Counted from the stretch's first letter, positions 10,025 through 20,692 are shown. The stretch is 64,000 nt of DNA from Nematopogon swammerdamellus (GCA_946902875.1 OX336336.1:4992545-5056544); one strand, 5' to 3'. Translations and numbers: made by a program. The notes: generated by a model not told the origin, from the sequence alone.

Positions 10025-10350
10025 AAGGATAGCACACACGCTGTATCCCGACAATCGGCGTAAGCAGAGTGATCGGTGTTGTGCTGCAAGAACTCTGGAA
10101 AATTGCAACACAACGCCGACCAACACGTTTAGCAAAGAATTCGGACAGGATAACTATCAAGCAGCAAGTAAGGCACAAAGACCCACCTGCTGCACGACTC
10201 GGTGGAAGGACCGCGCCAAGGTGAGAGGTGGCAAACCTGTCGCCCTTTAGCACGGCATCTCGTCCTTATCCCTTAGTCGCCTTTTACGACATGCACGGGT
10301 AGAGATGCAGTGGGGCTATTCCTTTTGAAGTAGCGACCACACACGGTACA
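10025..10350 (-). mobile_element. SINE-like repeat, third family (shared head)
   Basis: On the minus strand the 5' end reads GTACCGTGTGTGGTCGC, ..AATAGCCCCACTGCATCTC, TGTCGTAAAAGGCGACTAAG, the same head as the SINE at 2956. It then continues into an unrelated body (CACCTCTCACCTTGGC, GCAGGTGGGTCTTTGTGCC). Other copies are at 14870-15110 and 42590-42820. Confidence 0.75.
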
Positions 10351-10394
10351 GAAAATCGCACATTGTGGAAAACGAAACCAAACGAGATTCTTAC

Positions 10395-10540
10395 ATACGT
10401 GGTACTTCAAGAGAGGCGTGAATAGGCAAGCATGTCATTCGCAACCCCCGCATACGTTCAAATGTCCATGGGCGTCGTTAGAAAACTTATGGGTGGCTCG
10501 ACGCCACATGTCGCGCTTTCAATAAAAAGTTACGACTTAG
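10395..10540 (+). mobile_element. Jockey/CR1-like 3' end (family A)
   Basis: CTTCAAGAGAGGCGTGAATA, AATGTCCATGGGCGTCGTTA, GGTGGCTCGACGCCACATG, then an AATAAA-like tail. The same 3' UTR occurs at 13193, 20605, 41615, 51815 (reverse), 53350 (reverse) and 55370-55560, where it follows RT coding sequence. Confidence 0.8.
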
Positions 10541-10762
10541 TTGTATTTACTCATTCATTAAGCCGTTCTGATTTTCCTTCGTCTTCTTTTTACTCTTAAA
10601 CGCGTCGTCCTTTCTACCAAACTTAATTCTAAATCAAATAAAATTCATTCATTTGCACACATTATCACACATTAAAATCACATTAAAATCGTGATGTTGA
10701 GCCGTTGCCCTTTCACATTTAAATTACATATGAATATTACATACATTAATTTGCGTTTTGTC

Positions 10763-11120
10763 AGCCTCGGTAGCTCAGTGGTGTTATCGGTCGACTGTCG
10801 TTCGTGATCATAAGCACACCTGGGCGCGGTCAGTACTTAGATGGGTTACCGCACGACCTTTGGAGGCTGACGGTGGTTCGGATTACACATAAAACTGTAG
10901 GTCCCTTCCCTTCTTACCTTAATAGATGGTAGGGTTTAACCCGCCGCCCGGGTTGATACCACCGCACTGAATGAAAGATCAGTTTATATTACTATGTAAA
11001 TAGTTCGTGTTTTCCGTCCAGTTCAGTGTACATAGAACCTATGTAGTTCACTAAGCTGTCATGGGTTGGTATTACGGATGTTGTAGGTGATGTAGCAAAC
11101 CGTTTCCATTAAACAAATAT
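10763..11120 (+). mobile_element. 5S/tRNA-headed SINE
   Basis: The head CCTCGGTAGCTCAGTGGT resembles a tRNA A box. It is followed by a 5S-rRNA-like stretch (GGGCGCGGTCAGTACTTAGA, TGGGTTACCGC) and a B-box-like GGTTCGGATT. The common body follows. The tail is partly deleted and A-poor. Confidence 0.85.
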
Positions 11121-11344
11121 TTTTTTTATGTATTCCCATCAAATAAACAATATTAACAATAATTTGTTCTTTGTAATTTGTTATAAGTGTAAATTAATAT
11201 TGCAATAATTTAAGTAATACAATGTTTTTATTTTTGTAGCCACCTATCAAGCTGTAATTTAAAATGTTTTATGCCATTATTGTTCTCTTGCAATTATTTA
11301 GATAATTTATAAATAATATTTATACTGTTAAATACAAGCATTTT

Positions 11345-11470
11345 TTTTATTTCAGTGCGAACGACCTATTCCGACGGGCTTAGCTCGGTCACCCACCCAA
11401 AGTCCGACCGAGCCCGGTGTGCTTAACTTCAATGACCGAACGCGGAGTTACCGAGACTAACAACTACATA
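11345..11470 (-). mobile_element. 5S-like SINE head fragment, divergent
   Basis: The minus strand reads GTCTCGGTAACTCCGCG, then GAAGTTAAGCACACCGGGCT, CGGTCGGACTTTGGGTGGGT, GACCGAGC. It is closer to 5S rRNA in its GAAGTTAAGCA part than the main SINE family, and it lacks the usual body. Confidence 0.55.
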
Positions 11471-11564
11471 CTACAACTACTACTCCGAGAAGGTAGGTGC
11501 CATACCGGAGACTTCCCTGGATTGCTGGCTATACTGGACTAGAGGAGAACACAGCCGAGGCTGC

Positions 11565-11692
11565 TATGCGGCCATCTTACATCCAGTACGGTGGTACCAA
11601 CCCAGTCGGCTACAATTTGAGCCTACCACCTAGTAAGGTGCAAGGGAAGGGACCTACAGTTTCACACCGGTTCCGAACGGTGAAGCAGCAGG
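11565..11692 (-). mobile_element. SINE fragment, decayed
   Basis: Reverse complement shows GTAGGTCCCTTCCCTTGC, CCTTACTAGGTGGTAGGC and GGGTTGGTACCACCGTACTG, matching the centre of the common SINE body. Confidence 0.65.
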
Positions 11693-11700
11693 TGTAGGTA

Positions 11701-11815
11701 TGCACGTAAATTTTTTCGTCAGATAAAACTCATTGGTGCACGCCGACCGGATTTGAACCTCGGACCTCTCGCATGAGAAGCCGATGCCCAAACCACTCGG
11801 CCACCCGCCGCTTCA
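11701..11815 (-). mobile_element. tRNA-derived SINE
   Basis: The minus strand carries a clear pol III A box (TGGCCGAGTGG, 11793-11803) and B box (GGTTCAAATCC, 11749-11759). A tRNA-like body follows, ending GCGTGCACCAATGAGTTT. The acceptor stem does not pair, so it is not a functional tRNA gene. Confidence 0.75.
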
Positions 11816-12072
11816 TACCTTCACCCACTGCTCCATGATTCGGATTCCATGCAAAAAATTAGGTCCAACGGGTTGACTGGAGAAAATTACCTAAGGCAAT
11901 AATCCTGCTCTTGCCACACATTAAATGGCATAAAGTGTATTATTATTATATTGAAGAGAGTTCGGGCACAGAATACATGTTACTAGCGTTCGGATAGAGT
12001 AGGCGGGCGGGTGACAACTGACAGTATCAGACGTGGGGTTGCCTCGAGTGTATATTTTATGAAGGCACTCAC

Positions 12073-12154
12073 GCTTGCCGAGGAAGTACTTGAAGTACCA
12101 GCGCGTCTGGAATTCGGGATTCTCGAGGACCGGTGCGCTAGGTGGCCCGAACAG
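12073..12154 (-). CDS. GARNL3: Rap/Ran-GAP domain protein (GARNL3-like), coding exon
   Basis: An 82-nt minus-strand exon lies between acceptor TTTTATTCCGCAG and donor GTGAGT. It enters in phase 0 and leaves in phase 1. The peptide is LFGPPSAPV followed by LENPEFQTRWYFKYFLGK. That 18-residue block is the signature entry to the GARNL3 Rap/Ran-GAP domain as I remember it. The spliced Leu codon joins directly to HQNYIGVD of the next exon, giving 'KYFLGKLHQNYIGVD'. The product is expected to be cytoplasmic and to stimulate GTP hydrolysis by a Rap-type small GTPase (family knowledge). The substrate of this subfamily is not settled by the sequence. Confidence 0.9.
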
Positions 12155-13192
12155 CTGCGGAATAAAACAGCACGTAAGTCAATTTTAGTGAAATATTTTG
12201 CACGTACGAAACAACCTAGAAAATAAAATAAAATATTTACATATTAACTCTCGCAAGCGCAGATCCCGTACAAACATAATATGTTAAAGATTAGACCCTC
12301 TACTGTGAACTGTTCGTAGTAAAGCTCTCTAAATAATATTTTTTTCTGCTATTGCAAAATTAATGATATGGAAATGTACAATGACGTAGACCCTCTACGA
12401 ACTCTCTCAGCTATCTACATTTCCTTATATCCTACTATACTAAAACTGGCAGCGCTGTTACTCAGTTTCCTACGGCAATGCTACGAACTCTCGTGGATGT
12501 CAACATTCCCTTGTTTCCTACTATACGAAGACTGTCAACACTGTTACCTCGTTTCATACGGCGTAGACCCTCTATGAACTCTCGTAGACCCTCTACGAAC
12601 TCTCGTGGATGTCAACATTCCCTTGTTTCCTACTATACGAAGACTGTCAACACTGTTACATCGTTTCCTACGGCGTACACCCTCTATGAACTCTCGTAGA
12701 CCCTCTACGAACTCTCGTGGATGTCAACATTCCCTTGTTTCCTACTATACGAAGACTGTCAACACTGTTACATCGTTTCCTACGGCGTAGACCCTCTACG
12801 AACTCTCGTGGATGTCAACATTCCCTTGTTTCCTACTATACGAAGACTGTCAACACTGTTACATCGTTTCCTACGGCGTAGACCCTCTATGAACTCTCGT
12901 AGACCCTCTACGAACTCTCGTGGATGTCAACATTCCCTTGTTTCCTACTATACGAAGACTGTCAACACTGTTACATCGTTTCCTACGGCGTAGACCCTCT
13001 ATGAACTCTCGTAGACCCTCTACGAACTATCGTGGATGCCAACATTCCCTTGTTTGCTACTATACTAAGACTGCCAACACTGTTTCTTCGTTTCCTACGA
13101 CGCAGATTCTCTATGAACTCTCGTAGACCAACTACGAACTCTCGTGTATGCCAATATTCCCTTATTTCTTATTAAGACTGCTCACACTGTTT

Positions 13193-13394
13193 ATGTGGTA
13201 AACTCTGGAACGCTCTCCCTGCCCACATATTTACACCCAAGTATAGTCCCGGGTCCTTCAAGAGAGGCGTGAATGGGCACCTGTCAGGCCGGCATGACAT
13301 TCGCAGCCCCCGCATGCGACCGAATGTCCATGGGCGTCGCTAGACACCTTATCGGTGGCTCGGCGCCACATGTCGCGTTTATTATAAATAAAAA
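13193..13394 (+). mobile_element. Jockey/CR1-like 3' end (family A), inserted in satellite
   Basis: Encodes the last RT residues ('GKLWNALPAH', then 'SFKRGVNGHLSGRHDIR') and the 3' UTR ATGGGCGTCGCTAGACACCT. It is flanked by ACTGTTT on both sides (13186-13192, 13395-13401), consistent with a target duplication. Confidence 0.85.
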
Positions 13395-13567
13395 ACTGTT
13401 TCTTCTTTCTTACGGCGTAGACCCTATATGAACTCTCATAGACCCTCTACGAACTCTCGTGGATGCCAACGTTACCTTATTTTCTACTATACTAAAACTG
13501 CCAACATTGTTACTTCGTTAGCTAATTCGTAGACCCTCTACGATCTCTCGTAGCTGCAAACATTACC

Positions 13568-13908
13568 TTATTTCCTACTTTTTTTTTTTATTGAAACTGA
13601 CACGGTTGGCTACATCACCTACAACATCCGTGATGTCAGCCCATAACACCGGGTGAACTTGGTGCCACGTCAGTGCTTCCCTTCGGTCGTGCCGGCTACA
13701 CTGAACTGGACGGAAAACACAAACTATTTACATAGCCGTTTCGACCGACCTTTCATTCAGTGCGGTGGTACCAACCCGGGCGGGTTAAACCCTACCACCT
13801 AGTAATATAAGAAGGGAGTCATATCCCTTAGTCGCCTTTTACGACATGCACGGGGAGAGATGCAGTGGGGCTATTTTTTTTAAAGTACTGGCCCCACACG
13901 GTACTACT
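13568..13908 (-). mobile_element. SINE ('GTACCGTGT' head variant), inserted in satellite
   Basis: Full-length minus-strand copy. The head is at the right (GTACCGTGTGGGGCCAGTAC), with TGTCGTAAAAGGCGACTAAG, the common body, and the A-rich tail at 13570-13580. It interrupts a satellite monomer at CCTAC/TACTA. Confidence 0.9.
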
Positions 13909-14060
13909 ACACTAAAACTGTCAACAATGTTACTTCGTTTGCTACGGCGTAGACCCTCTACGAACTTTCCGTAGCTCCCAACATTTCCTTGTTTCCTGAT
14001 ATAATGAAATGATCAATCCATTTGCTTGGATAGTCGGCGTAGACTCTATGCGAACTTTTT

Positions 14061-14869
14061 TTCTCGTAGCTATTTATACATCACATCTGTGGCTTCGAGG
14101 CCACTTCGTAGAGCCTACTGGGTAGAGGTTCTACGATTTTACCGCCAGCACTTGAGGCTGTCCAATCCATCATCACTTGAGCCAACGCATAATATAGGAA
14201 ACAAAACCCCCATCAATCTTGTAATACTTTGCTCGCTATAGTGCCGGCACTTCCCTGACATCGAAACTCGTGTTAATATGAGGGGGTGTTCAAAAGCGCA
14301 GCGCGCCGGGGCGGCGAGTTTGAGAGTAAATTGTTCGGACTTGTTTTAATTGGTAAGTGGATATGACTGTGACTAAAAAAAGTTTACACAGCACTGCGGT
14401 AAAAACTGTGGAGGAAGCGATACGTAACAGTTTAATTGCCGACCATGTTAGGCTTCTAATTGCACATACCTCTGCGTTAGTCTGGCGCGCGCCATTTGTC
14501 GTGCTACCCATAAAAAAAAACATACACATATATAAGGTTAATTATATGTTTTTAGCATTACTTTTGGAGAAATTTAACAAAACATGTTTGCTACCTAAAC
14601 ATTAACCTGTGTGTAACAGGTAGGTAACTTGCATTGTACGGGGTCAATGACCGTACTATGTTCAAACGCAGAACAGCTGTTTGTTGTAAGTAAGTCACAA
14701 GGTGACTATGATTGGTTTTTACAGCTACTTATTTGATTTAATTTTTTTGTTAGGAGAAAAAATGCTCCTATATGCATATGTTTTTTTTGCGTAAAGTATT
14801 TGTTTGAATGCGTATGTAACCCTCCCGAAGTTATTGACATGAATAACGAAGCACCTTATATAGATACAT
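14061..14869. other. No gene seen
   Basis: Contains an 82-codon plus-strand ORF (14357-14605) overlapping a 79-codon minus-strand ORF. Neither shows known motifs or convincing splice boundaries. A GC-rich patch lies at 14296-14320. Confidence 0.5.
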
Positions 14870-15110
14870 ATCACACGCTCTATCCCGACAAAACGGGGTA
14901 AGGACAGTAATCGTTGTTGTGCTGCAAGAACTCCGCTAAATTATAGCACAACACCGACCACGACGTGTAGCAAAGTATTAGGATAAGATAACTATATCAA
15001 GCAACGATTAAGGCACGAAGACCCACCTGGCTGAATGACTAGCCGGAAGGACCGTGCCAAGGTGAGAGGTGGCTATTCTGTCGCCCTTGAGCAAGGCATC
15101 TCGGTTTTAT
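14870..15110 (-). mobile_element. SINE-like repeat, third family, fragment
   Basis: Matches 10025-10265: CTATCCCGACAA, TTGTTGTGCTGCAAGAACTC, AGGCACGAAGACCCACCTG, CCAAGGTGAGAGGTGGC. It lacks the GTACCGTGT head. Confidence 0.7.
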
Positions 15111-15669
15111 TTGTTAGCCTAATTGTTTTAGCTATATAGCGCATAAATGTTCTAAATTTCTCATTATAAGTTATTGCATTATTTAATGCATTATATACGA
15201 GTAAGCAATATTACATTAACGAACATAAAAACCTTTATTTTCTGTATTTTTTTATCATGTGAACAATCTTCACTTCTTCCAAACAACAAGTATATAAAAC
15301 TGGTCTCTAGAATAAGAGTTGTCCAGACATTCTTCATAAATACACAATTAACAGGTATTTTCAATGGCTTCCTCGTTTTTTACTTTGAATCGAGCAAGTA
15401 GCGGAACTTTGAAACGTATTTTACGCTTCAAATAGCCACAAACAAAAAGAAAAAAAAAATACACCTCATTATAATAACGAAAATTAAGTAATAACAAAAT
15501 CGTCGAAACACGGAAAAGCTTCAAACGCAGACGTAGGTAACATTTCAAATGACTTCCATTCGCGTTAAACCTTCGAATAGCTGACGGCAATAAAGTGTAG
15601 AACCGCCTTAGATATCGACTTGCACTTCCTTGTATCTGAGTGGTTCCGTGTCACGTTAATTTATTAGTC

Positions 15670-16055
15670 ATTTTTAGGCTTCCGTATCCCGTACGGAAGC
15701 CCATTACTAAGACTACTTCGTCTGTCCGTCCGTTGGTCCGAGTGCTGTATCTTTTGAACCGTATTATAATAGGTAGCATAAGTTGAAATTTTCACAGAGT
15801 ATGTGTTATTATCGCGGATATCACAACAAATAATAAAAAAATCTAAAATAAAAAAATTAAGGGTCCCCATACAAAATACGTGCTGAGAATTGTATTAGTA
15901 TATATTCACGCTACTGAATAATGGATGGCGCCACAGATACTTCGCATCGCAGACAAAATGTAGATGGATAAGGTTTCTTGACAGGTTTGTTATAGCGGAT
16001 CTAAGGAACCCTCCGTGCGTGAGTAAAACTCGCACTTGACGGATTTTTTATTCAT
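15670..16055 (-). mobile_element. Metulj-like SINE
   Basis: Near full length. The right end is the head in reverse (GAGTAAAACTCGCACTTGAC then GGATTTTTTA) and the left end is TTTTTAGGCTTCCGTATCCC. Includes the GGATGGCGCCACAGATAC segment shared with 44480-44915. Confidence 0.8.
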
Positions 16056-16312
16056 GTCTCCCTTGTGATTTTTAATTATCTCATTTTATATGTCCCTTGT
16101 GTTAATATTTCCTCGTGTTCATATTGTTGTTACATCACAAATTATGTTTTTTTTTTAGTTTTTGTTTGGTTTGTATACAATTTTACATTAGAGCTGTAAA
16201 GTAGGACACTTAACTCTGGAGGATGGGCTTAAAATAAACGTCATTTCGTCTCAGATGAAATAGTAGAAGAACCGCTAATTGTCATATTATATGCATACAA
16301 TTAAATATAAAT

Positions 16313-16690
16313 ATGGACGAGCTAGAATTCGAACTAGCGTGTAGAGGAATCGGCCACATCTCGACAGTCTCAGCGATGAAAAGTTTACTTCAACAGTTAC
16401 TAGATCAGGAAAGTCAAGGTCAAATAGAAACAAAACAGGTAACACATCAACAAGTATGCATCACCAACCCACTCGTACAAATGAACATATGCGAACGCAA
16501 AGCAGAGGCATTATCGACAACAATCGCAGTAGGTTCATAGGTTTAGGTTTAGGTTAGAGTGTTTGCGTGGATGTTATGTAGATTAAGGTGTAATTTGCGT
16601 CCGTGTTTGCCATAGTCATTTCGTGTAAAATAAATTGTGTAATAATACTCAGTCTTATTCAACCCACGCCCGCCCAGCTCAAACACCCAT
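16313..16690 (+). mobile_element. LTR-retrotransposon remnant (gag start plus LTR-like tail)
   Basis: A 75-codon ORF begins MDELEFELACRGIGH, then STVSAMKSLLQQLLDQES, reminiscent of the N-terminus of LTR-retrotransposon gag proteins in insects. It is closed early. Downstream is an LTR-like tail: AATAAATTGTGTAATAATAC, then CAGTCTTATTCAACCC, ending CACCCATCACA. This suggests a deletion joined gag to the 3' LTR. Family not assigned; the gag reading is tentative. Confidence 0.4.
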
Positions 16691-17500
16691 CACAATGGTA
16701 AAAAAATATACCAAAATTGCGCTTGCGCAACTACAATTAATTAAAGGAAGACGAACTAAAAGTTAATTTTAGTTTATTATTAAGTCAGCGTCTCTGTCTC
16801 CCACTGTGTGGCTGGGCGCGCGCACACAATCAACAAGTGCACACAATTTACCGAATTCGCGTGTTTAATTGATATCAGTTGAGTTCTCAAGATATGCCTA
16901 CATGTATTCGTTTGTCACACCATTCATAAATAAAGACTTTTCACACGCTCTAGGCGTTTATTCCCATTCTATCCTTTTCATTTCTCTGGCTGGCGGTATC
17001 GTACCGCGCCGCACCGCCGCGCCGCAGCCCACAGCGATTCGTTTTCCAGATGGATTCATTCGATAGAAGGAAGAATGTTTCCGCCAGTGAAAAAATATTA
17101 ATTGCCCATCGGCACCGCGCCCAATTTGCCCAGATTTCGTGGAAATTTGGGCTCGTGCCGGAAGAGCGATTTTCTTGACGTCTGCTATCGCCGCGCGGAG
17201 CGGCCGCGTCGTGAGGTCGTGAAGCGTAATTTGCATTTTCATTTGTGAAATGATCGCTCGACAGTTCAACAGTTTTATCTTATTGAATGATCGACGATGG
17301 CCTTATTTCTTTTCTTTATTTTTTTTGGAACCACTTTGCATTTTATTCGTATTTTAATTAATGTTGACAGCCCAAGGATTTTTTTTTCAATTTGGAATAT
17401 TCCTTTACTAAAATCCTCCTCTTCATCAACACTATTGTGGAGGTGTTGGTGTTTGTATAGCATCTTAGCATGGATGACCTGCAGCTCTACAGGCGTTGCT
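16691..17500. other. No gene seen; CpG-rich patch
   Basis: Contains a GC-rich stretch (16990-17230) with open frames on both strands, none recognised. It lies in the presumed large intron upstream of the exon at 12154. Confidence 0.45.
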
Positions 17501-18290
17501 GATTACATCAGTACGGCGCGGCGGTAGATCTGAAGAATGCTGACCTTGATTCAACTCTCAGCTGTGCTGTACGTTTGGGACTCTTTGTGAGTTTTATGGT
17601 AGGTACTTCAAAACTACTTTCTCAACTGGATCGTGCTGTTAATCCCACCTTGGAACTCATGCTAGCATGCATGCTCTCAAACACCTTCAGAATTGTATTC
17701 CGGCCTCCACCAATAATCACTACTCCTTCGCCTACTCGATTATGCCGACGTGTGAAGAGCTACTTAACAAACTCGATCGTCTTCTGAACTTGAGTATCCG
17801 GGTACCTTTAGATTTGCGCATTTGATCATATTTTATATGATTTTCGAAATATTTTGCAGTGGATTGATATCCGTCTACGCACGAATACTTATGTTCTTTC
17901 ACTTTCTCTACTGCACTACTTTCTTTACTATCACTATTCAATCCTAATGCTCTGAAATATTTAAGTGATCGATTTTCCTTCCTCCGTTCTCACGGGCTAG
18001 CATTAAGGTCAAACGATAATTTGGTGTTGACTATTCCTTCCCATTCCACTACATCATATTCCGACTCATTCACGATGCATGCAGATCGTCTGTGCAACTA
18101 CCTCCCTGTCAATCTCCGTCTTTCTCCTTCCATTCAGACATTCAGTTAGTCTGTCAGTCAGCGAGTATGAGTCCACTGCTGGACATATGCCTCTACAATT
18201 TTCCTCTTCCTTTCACACTTTAAAAATTCTTTTAAAGCAGCACTTCCTGTCCTCGAAATGTTTGTGATCTAAAAAGTTTTCTCCTATGTT
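17501..18290 (+). mobile_element. Decayed non-LTR retrotransposon C-terminal segment with RTE scrap
   Basis: Near 18085-18130 the plus strand encodes 'CNYLPVNLRLSPSIQTF' and near 18215-18267 'TLKILLKQHFLSSKCL', the typical ending of an insect RT ORF. Between them is a ~60-bp minus-strand RTE 3' scrap (GTCAGTCAGCGAGTATGAGT, CCACTGCTGGACATATGCC). The upstream part (17530-18080) is too decayed to place. Confidence 0.5.
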
Positions 18291-18669
18291 CAGTCAGAGT
18301 TAGTAAATATGTATGTAAAAATTTAATAGTACGTATATTTACTCTATCCTAACTTATGTATATATCGGGTATATACTATTAATATTTAAATTTATTTTAT
18401 GTCTACATCTATACTATATTTATCTCATAAAATGTATATTTCTTTTAGCGGCTCACCAAATACTTAGTTATCATTCCTCAGAGGTATTATGCTCAGAGGC
18501 ATTAAGTGTTACCTTTTGCTAATATTTTTATTTGAGTGCAATAAATATATATAATATATATAATAGACTGCAATATATATGGAGGCAAAACGTGTTTACC
18601 TCCTTTCCTTATATCCAAAATATATTACCCAATGCTACATTCATCCTTGCTATATAATATTATCATAAA

Positions 18670-19010
18670 TTACAAATTTTAAAATCCCCGACCCTTAAAA
18701 ATTCCCGCGCAGCTCTGAGTTTATATATTTTTTTTACTTAGCGGTCCCCCGACTGCTTTAATTAAGTAAACGGAAATTATTTTTGCCTTTTTAAGGGTCG
18801 GGGTTTTTTTTTAATTTGTAATTCAACTTTTATTTTAAGCTTTTTTAAAAAAACCGCATGAAAATCGGTCCACCCGTTTGGGAGCTACGATGCCACAGAC
18901 AGACACACACAAACACACCCTCACACCCTCTCTCTCACACACACACACACACACGTTAAACTTATAACACCCCTCCGTTTTTTTCGTCGGGGGTTAAAAA
19001 TACTTCGCTT
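18670..19010 (-). repeat. Lepidopteran 'AACCCCCGACGAAAA' repeat
   Basis: In reverse it starts TTTTTAACCCCCGACGAAAA and passes through a (GT)n run, GCATCGTAGCTCCCAAACGG and AACCCCGACCCTTAAAAAGG. The opposite-orientation partner is at 44918-45370. Includes the (CA)n tract 18930-18955. Confidence 0.75.
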
Positions 19011-19143
19011 GCGGAGCGGGAATATTAGTTTGTGTATATGTTGTTATGTTCACGTTTATTGCAATAATAATAATAATGTGAGGCGAGGCGCGCACCGCTC
19101 GTCGTTTCCATAAAAAAAAAATGCAGGTGTGGTAGATACGTAC

Positions 19144-19278
19144 CTCGTCTTTCTCACCAATCGAGTTGCCGTTCTCGAGTCGGAAGCGTCGCGCCGCGTC
19201 CGCCGCGCCGCCCGCGCCGCCGTCCCCGGCGCCAGACAACTGGAAACGATCGAACGATCCTTCAACTCTGATGTACAT
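19144..19278 (-). CDS. GARNL3: Probable upstream exon of the GARNL3-like gene
   Basis: A minus-strand open frame ends in a consensus donor GTACGT after ...GAGAAAGACGAG, phase 0. This is compatible with the phase-0 acceptor of the exon at 12154. It encodes FDRFQLSGAGDG, a Gly/Ala-rich run, then RRFRLENGNSIGEKDE. The last part resembles the 'RR..YR.E.G' segment that precedes the GAP domain in GARNL3 as I remember it. The left limit is uncertain. An in-frame TGA directly precedes the ATG at 19278, so either this is a first coding exon starting there, or the true acceptor is internal (for example CGTTTCCAG near 19243). An unseen exon could lie between this one and 12154. GC content is far above the surroundings. 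Confidence 0.6.
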
Positions 19279-19349
19279 TCAAGCACACCCGACGAACAAC
19301 CCATTGTATCCTACAAAAGATACCAGCCGCGGCTGGGTTCTTTCCTTGT

Positions 19350-19560
19350 TAGGTTTCCGTATCCCGTACGGACGCCTATTACTAAGCCTACGCCGTCTGT
19401 CTGTCTGTCCTACTGCTGTATCTTTGGATTTGAACCATAATAGGTATCCGGTTGAAGTTTTTATCGAATATGTGTTATTATGGCGGATATAACAACAAAT
19501 AATAAAAAATAGAAAAAGTAAAAAATTCAGGGGGTTCCCATACAAGAAACGTTTTTTTTC
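19350..19560 (-). mobile_element. Metulj-like SINE, partial
   Basis: TTAGGTTTCCGTATCCCGTA, TCTG run, GTGTTATTATGGCGGATAT, CCCATACAAG. The head is missing. Lies directly upstream (in gene sense) of the probable exon at 19278. Confidence 0.78.
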
Positions 19561-20604
19561 AATGTTTTTTTGTTCAATTATGTTTAAATGTTCAAAAATA
19601 ACATAAAAATTTAATTAAAAAAATCTAATTCTTAATTTTCAAGTAGATGCATACACGTAAACCATTTTAACTACTCACACTGCAAGATAAAGACGACTCG
19701 TCACTCGCGTAACGGGAAAAAAATCATAACTCCCAAATCATCCACTTAAAAAAAAAATTTTAAATAAAATCCTCAGACATTGAGGCACTCTACAATATAA
19801 AAATATAAAAGTTTAGAATATATACATAGAAATATGTTTAAAAGTGCCCTTTTTAAACCCTCTAAAACGGCTATGTTAAGCGGTTTTTGTAATTTTCTCA
19901 AAAACTCTAAAACTTGTTGAATTTTTTTTCGCCATCTTGTAGCCCTCTCGTCGATACGCGCCATTTGACACCCTAATATTCAAGTAGCCTTAAAACTCAT
20001 GACACCAGGGTGAATTCGTACTCTCGCAATCGGGGACTATACTAAAGCGATCAAAAAGAGATTTTCAATGTCAACATTTTCAAAATCAGCATTGATCACC
20101 AGCGGCTCGCTAATTAAATATGAAAGTGTTTCTAGCAAATCGTTTATATACTATCTTCCTCATTATTAAATTCCTTTTAAAGTCTATTCCTTCGTGACAT
20201 AAATGTGAAGCCCTAGTGGCTTTGTATATTGTATAGTGGGTTTGTATATTAGAAATGTTTCACATTATGTAAAGCGTTGTGGCGTAGTAGATGCTGCGAG
20301 CGAAAATAGAATTAACCGAAATTGTGAGCAGCATTCACCTGGGGACTGCGGGACTGCGGGACTTCTGCACTACACTGAGCTAGCTCTCTTTTTTAGGATT
20401 CCGTACTTAAACTAATACGGTATTTTATAAAATCTTCGGTTTCTTGCTTACCTTATGAATTCAACTGAAAGCGAGTGATTTACTGAACCACAAAGGGGTT
20501 TCTTAAAAAAATACATAATAGTATGTTTTTTATTTTTCATATTATGAGCATTTATACATTAGCCTGTTTTAATGGTTCCATACTAAAATGTTAAGAGAGG
20601 AAAA
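19561..20604. other. No gene seen; AT-rich
   Basis: Only short ORFs. A tandem-like GGGACTGCGGGACTGCGGGAC occurs near 20341-20362. Confidence 0.5.
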
Positions 20605-20690
20605 CGACATACGACCGAATGTCCATGGGCGTCGATAGACAACAGACTTATGGGTGGCTGGGCGCCATGTGGCGCTTTCAATAAAACAAA
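20605..20690 (+). mobile_element. Jockey/CR1-like 3' end (family A), scrap
   Basis: CATACGACCGAATGTCCATG, GGCGTCGATAGAC, GGGTGGCTGGGCGCCATG, then TTTCAATAAAAC directly joined to a Metulj-like head. Confidence 0.75.
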
Positions 20691-20692
20691 AA

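Larger units (their letters stand above)
12384..14060. repeat. 91/112-bp satellite array with nested insertions
   Basis: Monomer of 91 bp (GTAGACCCTCTACGAACTCT, CAACATTCCCTTGTTTCCTA, GACTGTCAACACTGTTAC). Several copies carry an extra 21-bp GTAGACCCTCTATGAACTCT-C, giving 112-bp spacing (12563, 12675, 12787, then 91 to 12878, then 112 to 12990 and 13102). The outer copies are more diverged than the central ones. A jockey/CR1-like 3' end (13193-13394) and a SINE (13568-13908) are inserted. The serial ORFs across it are artefacts. Confidence 0.9.

Noticed and set aside
10790..10860. Candidate 5S rRNA gene
   Set aside because: Only the internal control region resembles 5S; the 5' and 3' parts are SINE sequence and the same context recurs several times.
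11740..11815. Candidate tRNA gene (minus strand)
   Set aside because: A and B boxes are good but the acceptor and anticodon stems do not pair and a SINE body follows; called a tRNA-derived SINE.
12368..13126. Series of ORFs with repeated 'NIPLFPTIRRLSTLL' peptides
   Set aside because: Translation of the 91/112-bp satellite. The monomer length is not a multiple of 3 and frames break at each unit.
16533..16555. Telomere-like TTTAGGTTTAGGTTAG run
   Set aside because: Three imperfect units only; too short for an interstitial telomeric array and not exact TTAGG.
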